Part shown: positions 1 through 8,133 of the stretch, one piece after another
Numbering within the stretch: the stretch's first letter is position 1
Layout of the letters: each line of letters starts with the position of its first letter
The notes under the pieces: generated by a model
Seen by the model: only the letters and a program-made list of their open reading frames with translations
Told to the model about the DNA's origin: nothing
Database searches by the model: none
NCBI RefSeq assembly: GCF_002435945.1
Contig: NZ_DIXC01000052.1
Location: 1-64,000, forward strand
Direction: 5' to 3'
Origin: Mesotoga sp. UBA6090
GTDB lineage: Bacteria; Thermotogota; Thermotogae; Petrotogales; Kosmotogaceae
Length of the DNA stretch: 64,000 nucleotides
Translations under genes and position numbers: made by a program

Positions 1-30
1 GCCGGAGTCGTCAGCTCAATAATTGAGTGA
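1..30 (+). CDS. tuf: Elongation factor Tu, last nine codons (partial)
   Basis: The window opens inside a reading frame that encodes AGVVSSIIE and then stops at TGA 28-30. This matches the conserved end of EF-Tu (usually GAGVV followed by a short hydrophobic/acidic tail). EF-Tu delivers aminoacyl-tRNA to the ribosome. A tuf gene directly before rpsJ is the usual fused str-S10 order in Thermotogota and many other bacteria, so context and residues agree. Only nine residues are visible, so the call rests on the motif and position. Confidence 0.75.
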   Translation, partial: AGVVSSIIE

Positions 31-43
31 TTAACGGTCTTTC

Positions 44-74
44 CAGGAGAAGGGGGAGTAATCTCCCTTCCCTG
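44..74 (+). promoter_or_regulatory. Hairpin in the tuf-rpsJ spacer
   Basis: An imperfect inverted repeat folds as 44-47 with 71-74 and 49-56 with 63-70, leaving A48 bulged and a six-base loop. There is no T-run after it, so it does not look like an intrinsic terminator. It could be a processing site, an mRNA stabiliser or a site for ribosomal-protein feedback. No promoter is obvious in 31-100. Confidence 0.4.
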
Positions 75-100
75 TTAACAGAAGGAGGGAACATTTAGGC

Positions 101-409
101 ATGGCCAAGCAAAAAATCAGGATTCGCTTGAAGGCTTACGATCATAAACTGCTTGACTTGTCGGCCAAGAAGATTGTCGAAGCTGTAAAGCTCACCAATG
201 CCAAGGTATCGGGTCCGGTGCCATTGCCAACGGAGAGGACGCTCTACACTGTTCTAACTTCGCCACACAAGTTCAAGGATGCAAGAGAGCAGTTTGAGAA
301 ACTTGTTCATAAGAGGTTGATTGAGATATTCGATCCTACGCCAAAGACGATAGATTCTCTTATGAAAGTCGACCTCCCCGCAGGTGTAGACGTGGAGATT
401 AAACTGTAA
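101..409 (+). CDS. rpsJ: 30S ribosomal protein S10
   Basis: S10 (102 aa, normal family length) sits in the head of the 30S subunit and, as NusE, also joins transcription antitermination complexes with NusB. The start is fixed by GAAGGAGGG at 81-89 and by the typical opening MAKQKIRIRLKAYDH. The motif SGPVPLPTERTLYTV near residues 37-51 is the conserved loop region of the family. It is the first gene of a run of ribosomal genes with very short spacers extending to rplQ. Confidence 0.98.
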   Translation: MAKQKIRIRLKAYDHKLLDLSAKKIVEAVKLTNAKVSGPVPLPTERTLYTVLTSPHKFKDAREQFEKLVHKRLIEIFDPTPKTIDSLMKVDLPAGVDVEIKL

Positions 410-431
410 AGAGACTTCGGAGGTGTGAAAG

Positions 432-1064
432 ATGAAAGGTATATTGGGTAGAAAACTCGGTATGACAACTATATACAAAGATGGAAAAGCCTTCGGGGTT
501 ACCGTAGTGAAAGCCGGTCCATGTACAGTAGTACAGAAAAAGACGAGTGAAGGTGGCGAATACGACGCCATTCAAGTTGGATTCGAAGAGCTTACACCGG
601 AAAGAGCAAAAAAAATACTGACAAAGCCTCTGGTGAAGAAGTTTGAAGCCGTAAAGGTCAAACCACATAGAGTTCTCAAAGAGTTCAAGGTTGGTAACAT
701 CAGTGACTTCAATGTTGGTGATATCATAGAAGCTGGCGTCTTTTCTGAAGGCGAAAAGGTAGACGTAACTGGATTTTCGAAGGGTAGAGGTTTTTCCGGC
801 GCGATGAAGAGATGGAACTTCAGAGGTGGAGAGGCTTCTCATGGTTCGAAGTTCCACAGAGAACTGGGTTCGGTGGGTAATCACACTGATCCTGCGAAGA
901 TCTGGAAGGGTAAGAAGATGCCCGGTCAGTACGGTAACGAGAAGAAGACTGTAAAGAATCTAACCGTTGTAAAAGTCGATGCAGAGAATGGACTCTTAGC
1001 CATTTATGGCGCAGTTCCAGGAGCGAGGGGCGGCCTCTTAGTAATTAAGAGCGCAAACAGATAG
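432..1064 (+). CDS. rplC: 50S ribosomal protein L3
   Basis: L3 (210 aa) binds near the 3' end of 23S rRNA and is one of the first proteins in 50S assembly; a central extension reaches towards the peptidyl transferase centre. Visible family signatures are MKGILGRKLGMT at the N-terminus and the extension FSKGRGFSGAMKRWNFRGG around residues 114-132. The start follows GGAGGTG at 419-425. A spacer of 22 bases separates it from rpsJ. Confidence 0.98.
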   Translation: MKGILGRKLGMTTIYKDGKAFGVTVVKAGPCTVVQKKTSEGGEYDAIQVGFEELTPERAKKILTKPLVKKFEAVKVKPHRVLKEFKVGNISDFNVGDIIEAGVFSEGEKVDVTGFSKGRGFSGAMKRWNFRGGEASHGSKFHRELGSVGNHTDPAKIWKGKKMPGQYGNEKKTVKNLTVVKVDAENGLLAIYGAVPGARGGLLVIKSANR

Positions 1065-1096
1065 CCCCGAAAATGTGTTGGAAGGAGGACGCAACA

Positions 1097-1777
1097 ATGG
1101 CTCAAGCCGACGTTGTGAATATGGCCGGCCAGAAAGTTGGCACAGTAGAACTGATTGAAAGCGTCTTTAACGTTGAACCGAACAAAGATCTTATGTTCAG
1201 ATACGTTAATATGCAGCTCTCAGGTAGACGTGCCGGACTGGCTTCGGCTAAGACAAGATCAGAGGTTAGGGGCGGGGGAAGAAAACCCTGGGCCCAGAAG
1301 CACACAGGAAGAGCAAGAGTAGGTTCAACGAGAAGTCCACTTTGGAGACACGGTGGAGTAATTCATGGACCAAAGCCAAAAGACTGGTCGTTCAATATGA
1401 CCAAGAAAATGAAGAAGGTTGCGCTACGATCTGCTCTAAGTGTCAGACTCAATGAAGGCAATCTAATAGTTTTGGATGATCTCAAGTTTGACAATCCAAA
1501 GACAAAGCAGCTCAGAGAGGTCTTGAGTAATCTTGGACTTGATAAGTCGCAGAAGACACTCTTCGTTCTGCCATGGCAGAAAGACGAGTATCAGAACGTT
1601 AGACTCTCCGGGAAAAACATTTATGGTGTGAAGGTAATAATAGCGGATAATCCTGGAAATACAGCCGTAACCAGCAAGACAAATATCGACGGACTTAACG
1701 TCTACGACATAATAAATCATGAAAAGCTTGTAATCACGACTGATCTTGTTCGTAAAATCGAGGAGGTGCTCGGTTAA
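1097..1777 (+). CDS. rplD: 50S ribosomal protein L4
   Basis: L4 (226 aa) is a primary 23S rRNA binder whose long loop lines the peptide exit tunnel; in enteric bacteria it also represses its own operon. The loop signature RGGGRKPWAQKHTGRAR is present at about residues 58-74. I place the start at ATG 1097 because GGAGGAC lies eight bases upstream; the frame is open to 1073 but the extra eight residues have no ribosome binding site. Its stop codon overlaps the start of rplW by one base. Confidence 0.97.
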   Translation: MAQADVVNMAGQKVGTVELIESVFNVEPNKDLMFRYVNMQLSGRRAGLASAKTRSEVRGGGRKPWAQKHTGRARVGSTRSPLWRHGGVIHGPKPKDWSFNMTKKMKKVALRSALSVRLNEGNLIVLDDLKFDNPKTKQLREVLSNLGLDKSQKTLFVLPWQKDEYQNVRLSGKNIYGVKVIIADNPGNTAVTSKTNIDGLNVYDIINHEKLVITTDLVRKIEEVLG

Positions 1778-2076
1778 TGACTGAAAAGAAGTATTACGGA
1801 GACGTTCTCCTCAGACCGCTGATCACTGAAAAGACAGTTGCTTCTGGTGAGATGAACAAGTACATTTTTGAAGTACATAGAGAGGCCAATAAGTATACAG
1901 TCAAAGACGCCGTTGAGAAGCTTTTCAATGTGAAGGTTGAACAGGTAAATATCATTAACATGAAGGGAAAACCAAAGAAACGTGGTGTCTTTATTGGCAA
2001 GTCGAGGTCCTGGAAGAAAGCAATCGTTACGCTTGTGACTGGATACAGGATTAAAGAACTCGAAGGCCAACACTAA
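1777..2076 (+). CDS. rplW: 50S ribosomal protein L23
   Basis: L23 (99 aa) lies at the mouth of the peptide exit tunnel and is the docking site for trigger factor and the signal recognition particle. It shows the family pattern LLRPLITEKT near residue 12 and VEKLFNVKVEQVN in the middle. The ATG overlaps the rplD stop (TAATG), so the two genes are probably translationally coupled, with GAGGTG at 1761-1766 inside the end of rplD as the binding site. Confidence 0.97.
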   Translation: MTEKKYYGDVLLRPLITEKTVASGEMNKYIFEVHREANKYTVKDAVEKLFNVKVEQVNIINMKGKPKKRGVFIGKSRSWKKAIVTLVTGYRIKELEGQH

Positions 2077-2092
2077 GGTGAGGTGAGATGAC

Positions 2093-2920
2093 ATGGCATT
2101 GAGAAAGTTTAATCCCGTCACCAAAAGCAGAAGGTCTATGCTTCTTCCTGACTTCAAGGAAGTTACGAAGACTGAACCTGAAAAGTCTCTTCTGGAGCCA
2201 ATTAAAAATAACGCCGGTAGAAACCATCATGGAAGAATAACAGTTAGGCATCAGGGTGGGGGAACCAAAAGGCGTTACAGAGTTATCGATTTCAAGAGAG
2301 ACAAGATAGGTATTCCTGCGAAAGTCATATCGATAGAGTATGACCCGAACAGAACGGCAAGGATTGCTCTTCTCCAGTACATCGATGGTGAGAAGAGATA
2401 CATGCTGGCGCCGAAGGGCCTGAAGGTCGGAGATGGTATTCAGAACGGCGACCAGGCCGAAATATCTGTTGGCAACTCCATGCCACTAGAAAGAATTCCG
2501 GTGGGTACGATCGTCCACAACATCGAGTTCTTACCCGGCAAAGGTGGCCAGATTGCGAGAGCAGCGGGAACCTATGCCCAGCTGATGGCCAAAGAGGGGA
2601 GATATGCTCTTCTTAGAATGCCTTCTGGTGAGTTGAGAAGAGTAGTGGTGAAATGCATGGCGACGATCGGTATGGTCGGAAATGAGGAGCATTCGAATGA
2701 GATACATGGGAAAGCAGGTAGAAAGAGATGGCTTGGAGTTCGGCCGTCGGTAAGAGGCATGACTATGAATCCGGTCGATCACCCGATGGGTGGAGGAGAA
2801 GGACGTTCTAAGGGGCACCTTCCTCAGAGTCCCTGGGGACAGCCGGCCAGAGGTTACAAGACCAGAAGGAACAAGAAACCTTCAGATAACCTCATAGTGA
2901 AGCGCAGGAATCAGAATTGA
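2093..2920 (+). CDS. rplB: 50S ribosomal protein L2
   Basis: L2 (275 aa) is essential for subunit association and peptidyl transfer. The C-terminal signature DHPMGGGEGRSKG, which includes the conserved histidine next to the peptidyl transferase centre, is at about residues 223-235. The N-terminal part carries the RNA-binding OB-like fold, with HHGRITVRHQGGG near residues 45-57. It starts at ATG 2093 behind GGTGAGGTGAG, 16 bases after rplW. Confidence 0.98.
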   Translation: MALRKFNPVTKSRRSMLLPDFKEVTKTEPEKSLLEPIKNNAGRNHHGRITVRHQGGGTKRRYRVIDFKRDKIGIPAKVISIEYDPNRTARIALLQYIDGEKRYMLAPKGLKVGDGIQNGDQAEISVGNSMPLERIPVGTIVHNIEFLPGKGGQIARAAGTYAQLMAKEGRYALLRMPSGELRRVVVKCMATIGMVGNEEHSNEIHGKAGRKRWLGVRPSVRGMTMNPVDHPMGGGEGRSKGHLPQSPWGQPARGYKTRRNKKPSDNLIVKRRNQN

Positions 2921-2939
2921 TCAGGGGGTGTAGTTGAAG

Positions 2940-3224
2940 ATGTCGAGATCTAAGAAGAAAGGCCCATACGTACACCCGAGTCTCTTGAAAAAGATTAGAG
3001 AGCTGAATGAAAAGGGAGAAAAGAAACCCATTAAGACTTGGAGCAGAGCATCCATGATTCTTCCTGAAATGATCGGACACACAATAGCTGTCTACAACGG
3101 AATGAAGCATATACCGGTTTACATTTCAGAGAATATGATTGGGCACAGACTGGGTGAGTTCTCTCCCACCAGGAGGTTCGGCGGGCATGCTGATAAGAAG
3201 AGTAAGAAAGGCGAAGTCAGATGA
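2940..3224 (+). CDS. rpsS: 30S ribosomal protein S19
   Basis: S19 (94 aa from ATG 2940) sits in the 30S head next to S13 and contacts the A-site finger of 23S rRNA. The family motif RSKKKGPYV at the N-terminus and HRLGEFSPTRRFGGH near the C-terminus are both present. A TTG at 2934 would add two residues; the GGGGGTG at 2924-2930 fits either, and ATG was preferred because family members begin M-x-R-S. The stop overlaps the region leading into rplV. Confidence 0.96.
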   Translation: MSRSKKKGPYVHPSLLKKIRELNEKGEKKPIKTWSRASMILPEMIGHTIAVYNGMKHIPVYISENMIGHRLGEFSPTRRFGGHADKKSKKGEVR

Positions 3225-3238
3225 GGGGGGATGCTGGG

Positions 3239-3673
3239 ATGGCGCAGGCGACGCAGAGAGACAAGCGTTCAGTTCTCCATAGGAAGCGCAAAGAAGAAAA
3301 GGCAGCGACTCCCGTTACTCAGGCAAAGGCAGTTGCAAAGTTTGTAAGAATCTCCCCTAGAAAGGCGAGATCAGTTGTAAATGCAATAAGAAATAGGGAA
3401 GTTGGCGAGGCGTTTCAGATTCTTGAGTTCTCACCTAAGAAGGCCTCCCGTTTGGTTTACAAAGTTCTGCGCTCTGCAGTGGCAAACGCAGAGAACAATT
3501 TTGGACTGAATATCGATAGTCTTTATGTCGAGAAAGCTGTCGTCGATGACGGTCCGAGAATGAAGCGGCTGTGGCCGCGAGGAAGAGGAAGAGCTGATAT
3601 TCAGCAGAAACGATTTAGCCACATAACCGTTGTTGTAGCAAACCGCGAAGAGATAAGCAATCCTCAGGAGTGA
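3239..3673 (+). CDS. rplV: 50S ribosomal protein L22
   Basis: L22 (144 aa) lines the peptide exit tunnel with a long beta-hairpin and contacts all domains of 23S rRNA. The core AKFVRISPRKARSVV starts near residue 34, so this copy carries an N-terminal extension of about 30 basic residues that most mesophile L22 proteins lack. GAGGGGGG at 3224-3230 lies eight bases before ATG 3239; an in-frame ATG at 3221 that overlaps the rpsS stop has no binding site of its own. Confidence 0.96.
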   Translation: MAQATQRDKRSVLHRKRKEEKAATPVTQAKAVAKFVRISPRKARSVVNAIRNREVGEAFQILEFSPKKASRLVYKVLRSAVANAENNFGLNIDSLYVEKAVVDDGPRMKRLWPRGRGRADIQQKRFSHITVVVANREEISNPQE

Positions 3674-3683
3674 GGTGACATAA

Positions 3684-4313
3684 GTGGGTCAGAAGGTACA
3701 TCCTTATGGATTCAGGCTTGGTGTCAGTAAAGATTGGAAAGCCCGATGGATCAACGAGAAGAATTACAAAGAATATCTTCTTGAAGATCTGAAGATAAGG
3801 GACTTTCTCAAAAAGAATTACATGGCTGCTGGAGTTTCCGATATTTACATCGAAAGACCGGAGCCAGGTAAGGTGGTTATTACCATCAAATGCGCCAGAC
3901 CTGGTGTGATGATTGGAAAGAAGGGCAGTGAAGTCAAGCTGCTTAGGCAGCGGCTGGAGAAGCTTATAACCAGGCAGTTCCAGTTAAATATCGAAGAAGT
4001 GAAAACACCCGAGACCGATGCGATCCTTGTTGCTGAGGATATCGCGTCAAGAATTGAGAAGCGAGCATCCTATAAGAGAGCCATGAAGAGAGCAATATTC
4101 ACAGCAATGAGAAAGGGAGCTAAAGGCATAAAGATAATGGTTTCCGGAAGACTGAACGGAGCTGATATTGCCAGGACAGAGTGGTACCTGGAAGGAAGAC
4201 TTCCTCTCCAGACCCTCAAAGCTGATCTGGACTACGGTTACACCACAGCCTTCACTAAGATGGGAATAATCGGCGTGAAGGTATGGATCTACAAAGGCGA
4301 CGTACAGGTGTAA
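3684..4313 (+). CDS. rpsC: 30S ribosomal protein S3
   Basis: S3 (209 aa) forms part of the mRNA entry channel and contributes to helicase activity of the ribosome. The opening GQKVHPYGFRLG and the KH-domain loop GVMIGKKGSEV (about residues 74-84) are diagnostic. It uses GTG 3684 behind GAGGTGA at 3672-3678, ten bases after rplV. Confidence 0.98.
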   Translation: MGQKVHPYGFRLGVSKDWKARWINEKNYKEYLLEDLKIRDFLKKNYMAAGVSDIYIERPEPGKVVITIKCARPGVMIGKKGSEVKLLRQRLEKLITRQFQLNIEEVKTPETDAILVAEDIASRIEKRASYKRAMKRAIFTAMRKGAKGIKIMVSGRLNGADIARTEWYLEGRLPLQTLKADLDYGYTTAFTKMGIIGVKVWIYKGDVQV

Positions 4314-4337
4314 TTGCAAGAGGGGAGGTAGTTCATA

Positions 4338-4763
4338 ATGTTAATGCCCAAAAGGGTAAAATACAGAAAGCAACAAAGAGGTAAGATGAACGGTAAGGCA
4401 AAAGGTGGGACCATTGTTCACTTTGGAGAGTGGGGAATAAAGGCCCTCGAACCACACTGGATATCTGCTCAGCAGATCGAGTCCTGCCGAATTGCGATTA
4501 CGAGAACACTTAAGAGGAATGGTAATCTCTGGATTCGAATCTTCCCTGACAAACCTATTACCTCAAAAGGAATCGGTGTGAGAATGGGGAAGGGAAAGGG
4601 AGATGTTGAAGGCTGGGTAGCTGTTGTCAAGCCCGGGAAGATCATGTTCGAAATAGGCGGAGTGCCTGACCAGCTTGCGAAAGAGGCTCTTCAAAAAGCG
4701 GCTTCAAAACTACCTATCAGAACAAAGATAGTACCGAGGTATCAGATAGGAGGTGAGCTCTGA
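4338..4763 (+). CDS. rplP: 50S ribosomal protein L16
   Basis: L16 (141 aa) helps position the A-site tRNA and the peptidyl transferase centre. The N-terminus MLMPKRVKYRKQQRGK and the central RMGKGKGDVEGWVA are classic family motifs. A second ATG six bases downstream is possible but the family normally starts MLMPKR. GAGGGGAGG at 4320-4328 provides the binding site. The last base is shared with rpmC. Confidence 0.98.
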   Translation: MLMPKRVKYRKQQRGKMNGKAKGGTIVHFGEWGIKALEPHWISAQQIESCRIAITRTLKRNGNLWIRIFPDKPITSKGIGVRMGKGKGDVEGWVAVVKPGKIMFEIGGVPDQLAKEALQKAASKLPIRTKIVPRYQIGGEL

Positions 4764-4963
4764 TGAAAGCAGTTGAACTCCAGAAGTTCACAGACGAAGA
4801 ACTCACTCAGATGCTCGAGGATTCAAAGAGAAAGCTGATGGACCTCAGGTTCCAGCTGGAAATGAACAAGTTGAAGAACCATTCCCAGATAACTGTTGTA
4901 AAGCGCGACATAGCAAGGATAAAGACCATCCTTCGCGGTCGTGAACTGGGGATAAGGAGGTAA
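4763..4963 (+). CDS. rpmC: 50S ribosomal protein L29
   Basis: L29 (66 aa) is a small coiled-coil protein at the exit tunnel that helps bind signal recognition particle and trigger factor. The pattern ELQKFTDEELTQML followed by LRFQLEMNKLKN and KRDIARIKTIL is typical. The TGATG junction with rplP suggests translational coupling, with AGGAGGTGAG inside the rplP end as binding site. Confidence 0.97.
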   Translation: MKAVELQKFTDEELTQMLEDSKRKLMDLRFQLEMNKLKNHSQITVVKRDIARIKTILRGRELGIRR

Positions 4964-4969
4964 TCCGCC

Positions 4970-5275
4970 ATGCCAAGAAAGACACTAGTAGGAACGGTAG
5001 TAAGTGACAAGATGGACAAAACGATAGTAGTGAGTGTTACAAGAACGCACATACATCCCTTCTACGGGAAAACCATGAAAACTACTAAGAAGTATCACGC
5101 AGATGATCCAGAAGGTCTTGCTGGAATGGGCGATACAGTTGAAATTGAAGAGTGCAGGCCCCTCAGCAAGATGAAGAAGTTCAAACTCGTGAAGGTTCTC
5201 AAGAAGGATATCTACACGGGAGAAATACCCGAAACTCCCGAGACCGTTGAAGGTTCCGGAGGTGACCAGAAATGA
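4970..5275 (+). CDS. rpsQ: 30S ribosomal protein S17
   Basis: S17 (101 aa) binds 16S rRNA early in assembly. The core TLVGTVVSDKMDKTIVV is typical, as is HDPEG-like YHADDPEG. The protein runs about 15 residues beyond the usual bacterial length, with an acidic/proline tail (ETPETVEGSGGDQK) also seen in long thermophile S17 proteins. It overlaps rplN by four bases (ATGA). Confidence 0.96.
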   Translation: MPRKTLVGTVVSDKMDKTIVVSVTRTHIHPFYGKTMKTTKKYHADDPEGLAGMGDTVEIEECRPLSKMKKFKLVKVLKKDIYTGEIPETPETVEGSGGDQK

Positions 5276-5640
5276 TCCAGTCTGAATCATACCTGAAGAT
5301 CGCAGACAACTCCGGTGCGAGAATGATCAAGGTGATACAGGTCGCCGGCGGGTACAGAAAGAGATCGGGAACCATAGGTGACATAGTTGTTGCGGCAGTG
5401 AGGGATGTGGCACCGAACACAGATTTCAAAAAGGGTGATATCGTAAGGGCCGTTCTTGTTAGAACCGCGAAGGAGATTCGCAGACCAGACGGTACCTACA
5501 TTCGCTTCGATGACAATGCTGCGGTCATTATCGACAAGCAGAACCAGCCCAGAGGGACACGCGTCTTTGGACCTGTTGCTAGAGAAATAAGGGATAAGGG
5601 ATTCTCCAAGATAGCTTCTCTAGCCCAGGAAGTCTGGTGA
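5272..5640 (+). CDS. rplN: 50S ribosomal protein L14
   Basis: L14 (122 aa, exactly the family length) makes an intersubunit bridge to the 30S subunit. The conserved stretch DNSGARMIKVIQV near residues 13-25 and NQPRGTRVFGPVAREIR near the C-terminus identify it. The start overlaps the rpsQ stop, and GGAGGTGA at 5257-5264 inside rpsQ is the likely binding site. Confidence 0.98.
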   Translation: MIQSESYLKIADNSGARMIKVIQVAGGYRKRSGTIGDIVVAAVRDVAPNTDFKKGDIVRAVLVRTAKEIRRPDGTYIRFDDNAAVIIDKQNQPRGTRVFGPVAREIRDKGFSKIASLAQEVW

Positions 5641-5652
5641 GGAGTGAGCAAA

Positions 5653-5973
5653 ATGAGTAGAGTGAAAAGAGAAGATACAGTAATGGTTATATCAGGCAAA
5701 GACAGGGGCAAGAAAGGCAAAGTTCTTAAGACAATTCCCTCGGAGAAGAAGATAATAGTTGAGGGAGTCAACTTCACGAAAAAGCATCAGAGACCAACTA
5801 ATCAATACCGTGAAGGTGGAATCATTGAAAGGGAATCCCCAATATACGTTTCCAAAGTGATGGTTGTCTGCCCCAACTGTAATAAGCCTACGAGAGTCGC
5901 CCACAAAATTCTTGAAAATGGTGAAAAGGTCAGATCTTGCAAGAAGTGCGGCGAGATAATCGATAAGGTCTGA
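5653..5973 (+). CDS. rplX: 50S ribosomal protein L24 with C-terminal zinc ribbon
   Basis: L24 (106 aa) initiates 50S assembly. The KOW motif is seen around residues 13-27 (ISGKDRGKKGKVLK). Its C-terminus holds two CxxC pairs (CPNC and CKKC), a zinc ribbon found in many thermophile L24 proteins. Start ATG 5653 is preferred to GTG 5644, because GGTGAGGAG ends at 5643 and would leave no spacing to the GTG. Confidence 0.96.
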   Translation: MSRVKREDTVMVISGKDRGKKGKVLKTIPSEKKIIVEGVNFTKKHQRPTNQYREGGIIERESPIYVSKVMVVCPNCNKPTRVAHKILENGEKVRSCKKCGEIIDKV

Positions 5974-5989
5974 TGGGGAGGAATTGTTG

Positions 5990-6550
5990 ATGGCATACGA
6001 ATACGTCCCTTTGAAAGATAAATTTGAAAGTGAAGTAGTCCCTACCATGACGAAGGAATTTGGATACAAGAACAAGCTAGAGGTCCCTAGGGTTTCGAAG
6101 ATAGTTGTCAATATGGGGATTGGCGAAGGTTCAAGAAATGCCGACCTTCTCGATCTACATGGCAAAGAGCTGATGACGATTGTCGGGCAGAAGCCAGTGG
6201 TGACGAAAGCCAAGAAGAGCATAGCGAACTTCAAACTTCGTGATGGAATGCCGGTTGGATTGAAGGTTACCCTCAGAGGGCCCAGGATGTACAACTTCCT
6301 ATACAAGTTGATTAATGTTGTGCTTCCTAAACTAAGAGACTTCAGAGGCGTTGATCCCGACTCATTCGATGGTAGAGGTAATTATGCAATGGGGCTTCCC
6401 GAACAGCTAGTCTTTCCCGAAATTGTACCGGATCAGATAAAACGAGTTCAGGGAATGGACATAATAGTTGTTACAACGGCCAGGACTGATGAGGAAGCAA
6501 GAAGATTGTTAGCCCTTCTTGGACTTCCTTTCAAGAGAGTCATGGTCTAA
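5990..6550 (+). CDS. rplE: 50S ribosomal protein L5
   Basis: L5 (186 aa) binds 5S rRNA and contacts the P-site tRNA and S13. Conserved elements include VPRVSKIVVNMGIGE near residues 32-46, GQKPVVTKAKKSIANFKLR, and RDFRGVDPDSFDGRGNY. ATG 5990 lies eight bases after GGGGAGG at 5975-5981; a TTG at 5984 is too close to that site. Confidence 0.97.
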   Translation: MAYEYVPLKDKFESEVVPTMTKEFGYKNKLEVPRVSKIVVNMGIGEGSRNADLLDLHGKELMTIVGQKPVVTKAKKSIANFKLRDGMPVGLKVTLRGPRMYNFLYKLINVVLPKLRDFRGVDPDSFDGRGNYAMGLPEQLVFPEIVPDQIKRVQGMDIIVVTTARTDEEARRLLALLGLPFKRVMV

Positions 6551-6562
6551 GGAGGTAGGTGC

Positions 6563-6748
6563 ATGGCGAAGAAATCATTAATCGAAAAATGGAAACGAGA
6601 ACCCAAGTTCAAAGTAAGGAAATATAACAGATGCAATCTTTGTGGCAGACCCAGAGCGGTTTATAGAGAGTTCGGTCTTTGCAGAGTGTGCTTTAGACAG
6701 CTGGCTTCCGAGGGAAAACTCCCCGGTGTGAAGAAAGCAAGCTGGTGA
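6563..6748 (+). CDS. rpsZ: 30S ribosomal protein S14, zinc-binding type
   Basis: This is the short zinc-binding S14 (61 aa) that binds 16S rRNA in the 30S head. Two CxxC pairs are visible (CNLC at about 24-27 and CRVC at about 40-43), which places it in the C+ class common in Gram-positives and thermophiles. The binding site is AAGGAGGTAGG at 6549-6559. Confidence 0.98.
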   Translation: MAKKSLIEKWKREPKFKVRKYNRCNLCGRPRAVYREFGLCRVCFRQLASEGKLPGVKKASW

Positions 6749-6761
6749 GGAGGGAAATGTA

Positions 6762-7166
6762 ATGTGGAGTGATCCCATAGCCGACATGCTCACTAGAATA
6801 AGAAACGCCAACGCTGCTTTCAAGGAGAGCGTGGACATACCGGCTTCTAACCTGAAGAAGAAGCTTCTGGATATTTTGAAGGCAGAGGGCTATATAGACG
6901 ACTATAAATATATAGAGGATGGCAAACAGGGTGTTCTTAAGGTCTTTCTGAAATACAAGGGAGACAGAAGGCACAAGATCAACGTCATCTCTGGAATTGT
7001 GAGAATTTCTAAACCTGGCAAAAGGATGTACGTAAACAAGGACAAGCTTCCGAAGGTAAAATCAGGTATGGGAATAGCAATTTTAAGTACTTCCAGCGGA
7101 GTGATGACAGACAAGCAGGCCCGTTCCCAAGGCGTCGGCGGCGAAGTCATCTGCTACGTGTGGTAG
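6762..7166 (+). CDS. rpsH: 30S ribosomal protein S8
   Basis: S8 (134 aa) is a primary 16S rRNA binder; in E. coli it also represses the spc operon. The opening WSDPIADMLTRIRNAN and the C-terminal ILSTSSGVMTDKQARSQGVGGEVICYVW are diagnostic. GAGGAGGG at 6747-6754 precedes ATG 6762. Confidence 0.98.
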   Translation: MWSDPIADMLTRIRNANAAFKESVDIPASNLKKKLLDILKAEGYIDDYKYIEDGKQGVLKVFLKYKGDRRHKINVISGIVRISKPGKRMYVNKDKLPKVKSGMGIAILSTSSGVMTDKQARSQGVGGEVICYVW

Positions 7167-7179
7167 GGAGGGAATTCTA

Positions 7180-7734
7180 ATGTCTAGACTACTAAAGCAT
7201 TCCATAAAAATCCCTGCTGGTGTATCATACAAAATCGAAGGAAACTTGATCACTGTGAAGGGACCTAAAGGCGAGCTAAAACAGGAACTCCTTCCTCTTG
7301 TGAAGATCGAAGCCGACGAAAAAGAGCTCTGGGTTAAGTCAAATGAAGATGTTGTGATCAGAAAGAGTGACTATAAGAGATTGGCAAAATATGCCGGCAC
7401 CTTTTGGTCGCTAATAAACAACATGGTGGTGGGCGTTACACAAGGGTTTGTTAAGGAACTTGAAATCGTTGGAGTAGGATACAGAGCTCAGCTTCAGGGA
7501 AAGAAGCTTGTAATGAATCTCGGTTATGCTCATCCTGTTGAGATTGATCCTCCTGCTGGAATAGAGTTTGAAGTACCGGCGCCGCAGGCTATAGTTGTCA
7601 AGGGAATCGACAAGTACTTAGTTGGGCAGGTTGCTGCGAACATCAAGCGATGGAGAATACCGATTGTCTATTCCGGAAAGGGTATACGTTACAAGGGAGA
7701 AGCAATTAGAACCAAAGTCGGTAAGAAGGTCTAA
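7180..7734 (+). CDS. rplF: 50S ribosomal protein L6
   Basis: L6 (184 aa) lies next to the sarcin-ricin loop and the factor-binding site. It has the two-fold repeated L6 fold: KIPAGVSYKIEGNLITVKGPKG at the N-terminus and the second half ending PYSGKGIRYKGE-like YSGKGIRYKGEAIRTKVGKK. The insertion VWVKSNEDV is unremarkable. GGGAGGG at 7167-7173 lies before ATG 7180. Confidence 0.98.
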   Translation: MSRLLKHSIKIPAGVSYKIEGNLITVKGPKGELKQELLPLVKIEADEKELWVKSNEDVVIRKSDYKRLAKYAGTFWSLINNMVVGVTQGFVKELEIVGVGYRAQLQGKKLVMNLGYAHPVEIDPPAGIEFEVPAPQAIVVKGIDKYLVGQVAANIKRWRIPIVYSGKGIRYKGEAIRTKVGKKV

Positions 7735-7751
7735 TCAAGGAGGCGGCTGGA

Positions 7752-8120
7752 GTGTTCAAACATAAAGACAAGAAGGAACAAAGGCGAAAGAGACATCTTC
7801 GCGTCAGGTCTGCAATTTCCGGAACACCGGAAAGACCGAGACTGGCAGTCTTCAGAAGCGAGAAGCACATTTATGCTCAGCTGATCGATGATTCCAAGGG
7901 AGTCACCCTTGTTTCAGCATCGACGGTAGACAAAGATGTCAAGGGTTCCATAGATAAGTCATGGAATGTAGACGCTGCGAAGAAGGTCGGGGAGCTCCTC
8001 GCAAAGAAGGCGAAAGACAAGGGAATCACCAACGTGGTTTTCGACCGTGGGGGATTCAAGTTCCATGGAAGAATAAAGTCGCTTGCCGAGGGAGCTCGAG
8101 CAGGTGGGCTACAGTTCTGA
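7752..8120 (+). CDS. rplR: 50S ribosomal protein L18
   Basis: L18 (122 aa) binds 5S rRNA with L5. Visible motifs are RLRVRSAISGTPERPRLAVFRS near residues 15-36 (shown here in part) and VVFDRGGFKFHGRIKSLAEGAREGG-like sequence at the C-terminus. It starts with GTG 7752 behind AAGGAGGCGG at 7738-7747. Confidence 0.97.
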   Translation: MFKHKDKKEQRRKRHLRVRSAISGTPERPRLAVFRSEKHIYAQLIDDSKGVTLVSASTVDKDVKGSIDKSWNVDAAKKVGELLAKKAKDKGITNVVFDRGGFKFHGRIKSLAEGARAGGLQF

Positions 8121-8133
8121 GGAGGTGAGGAAG

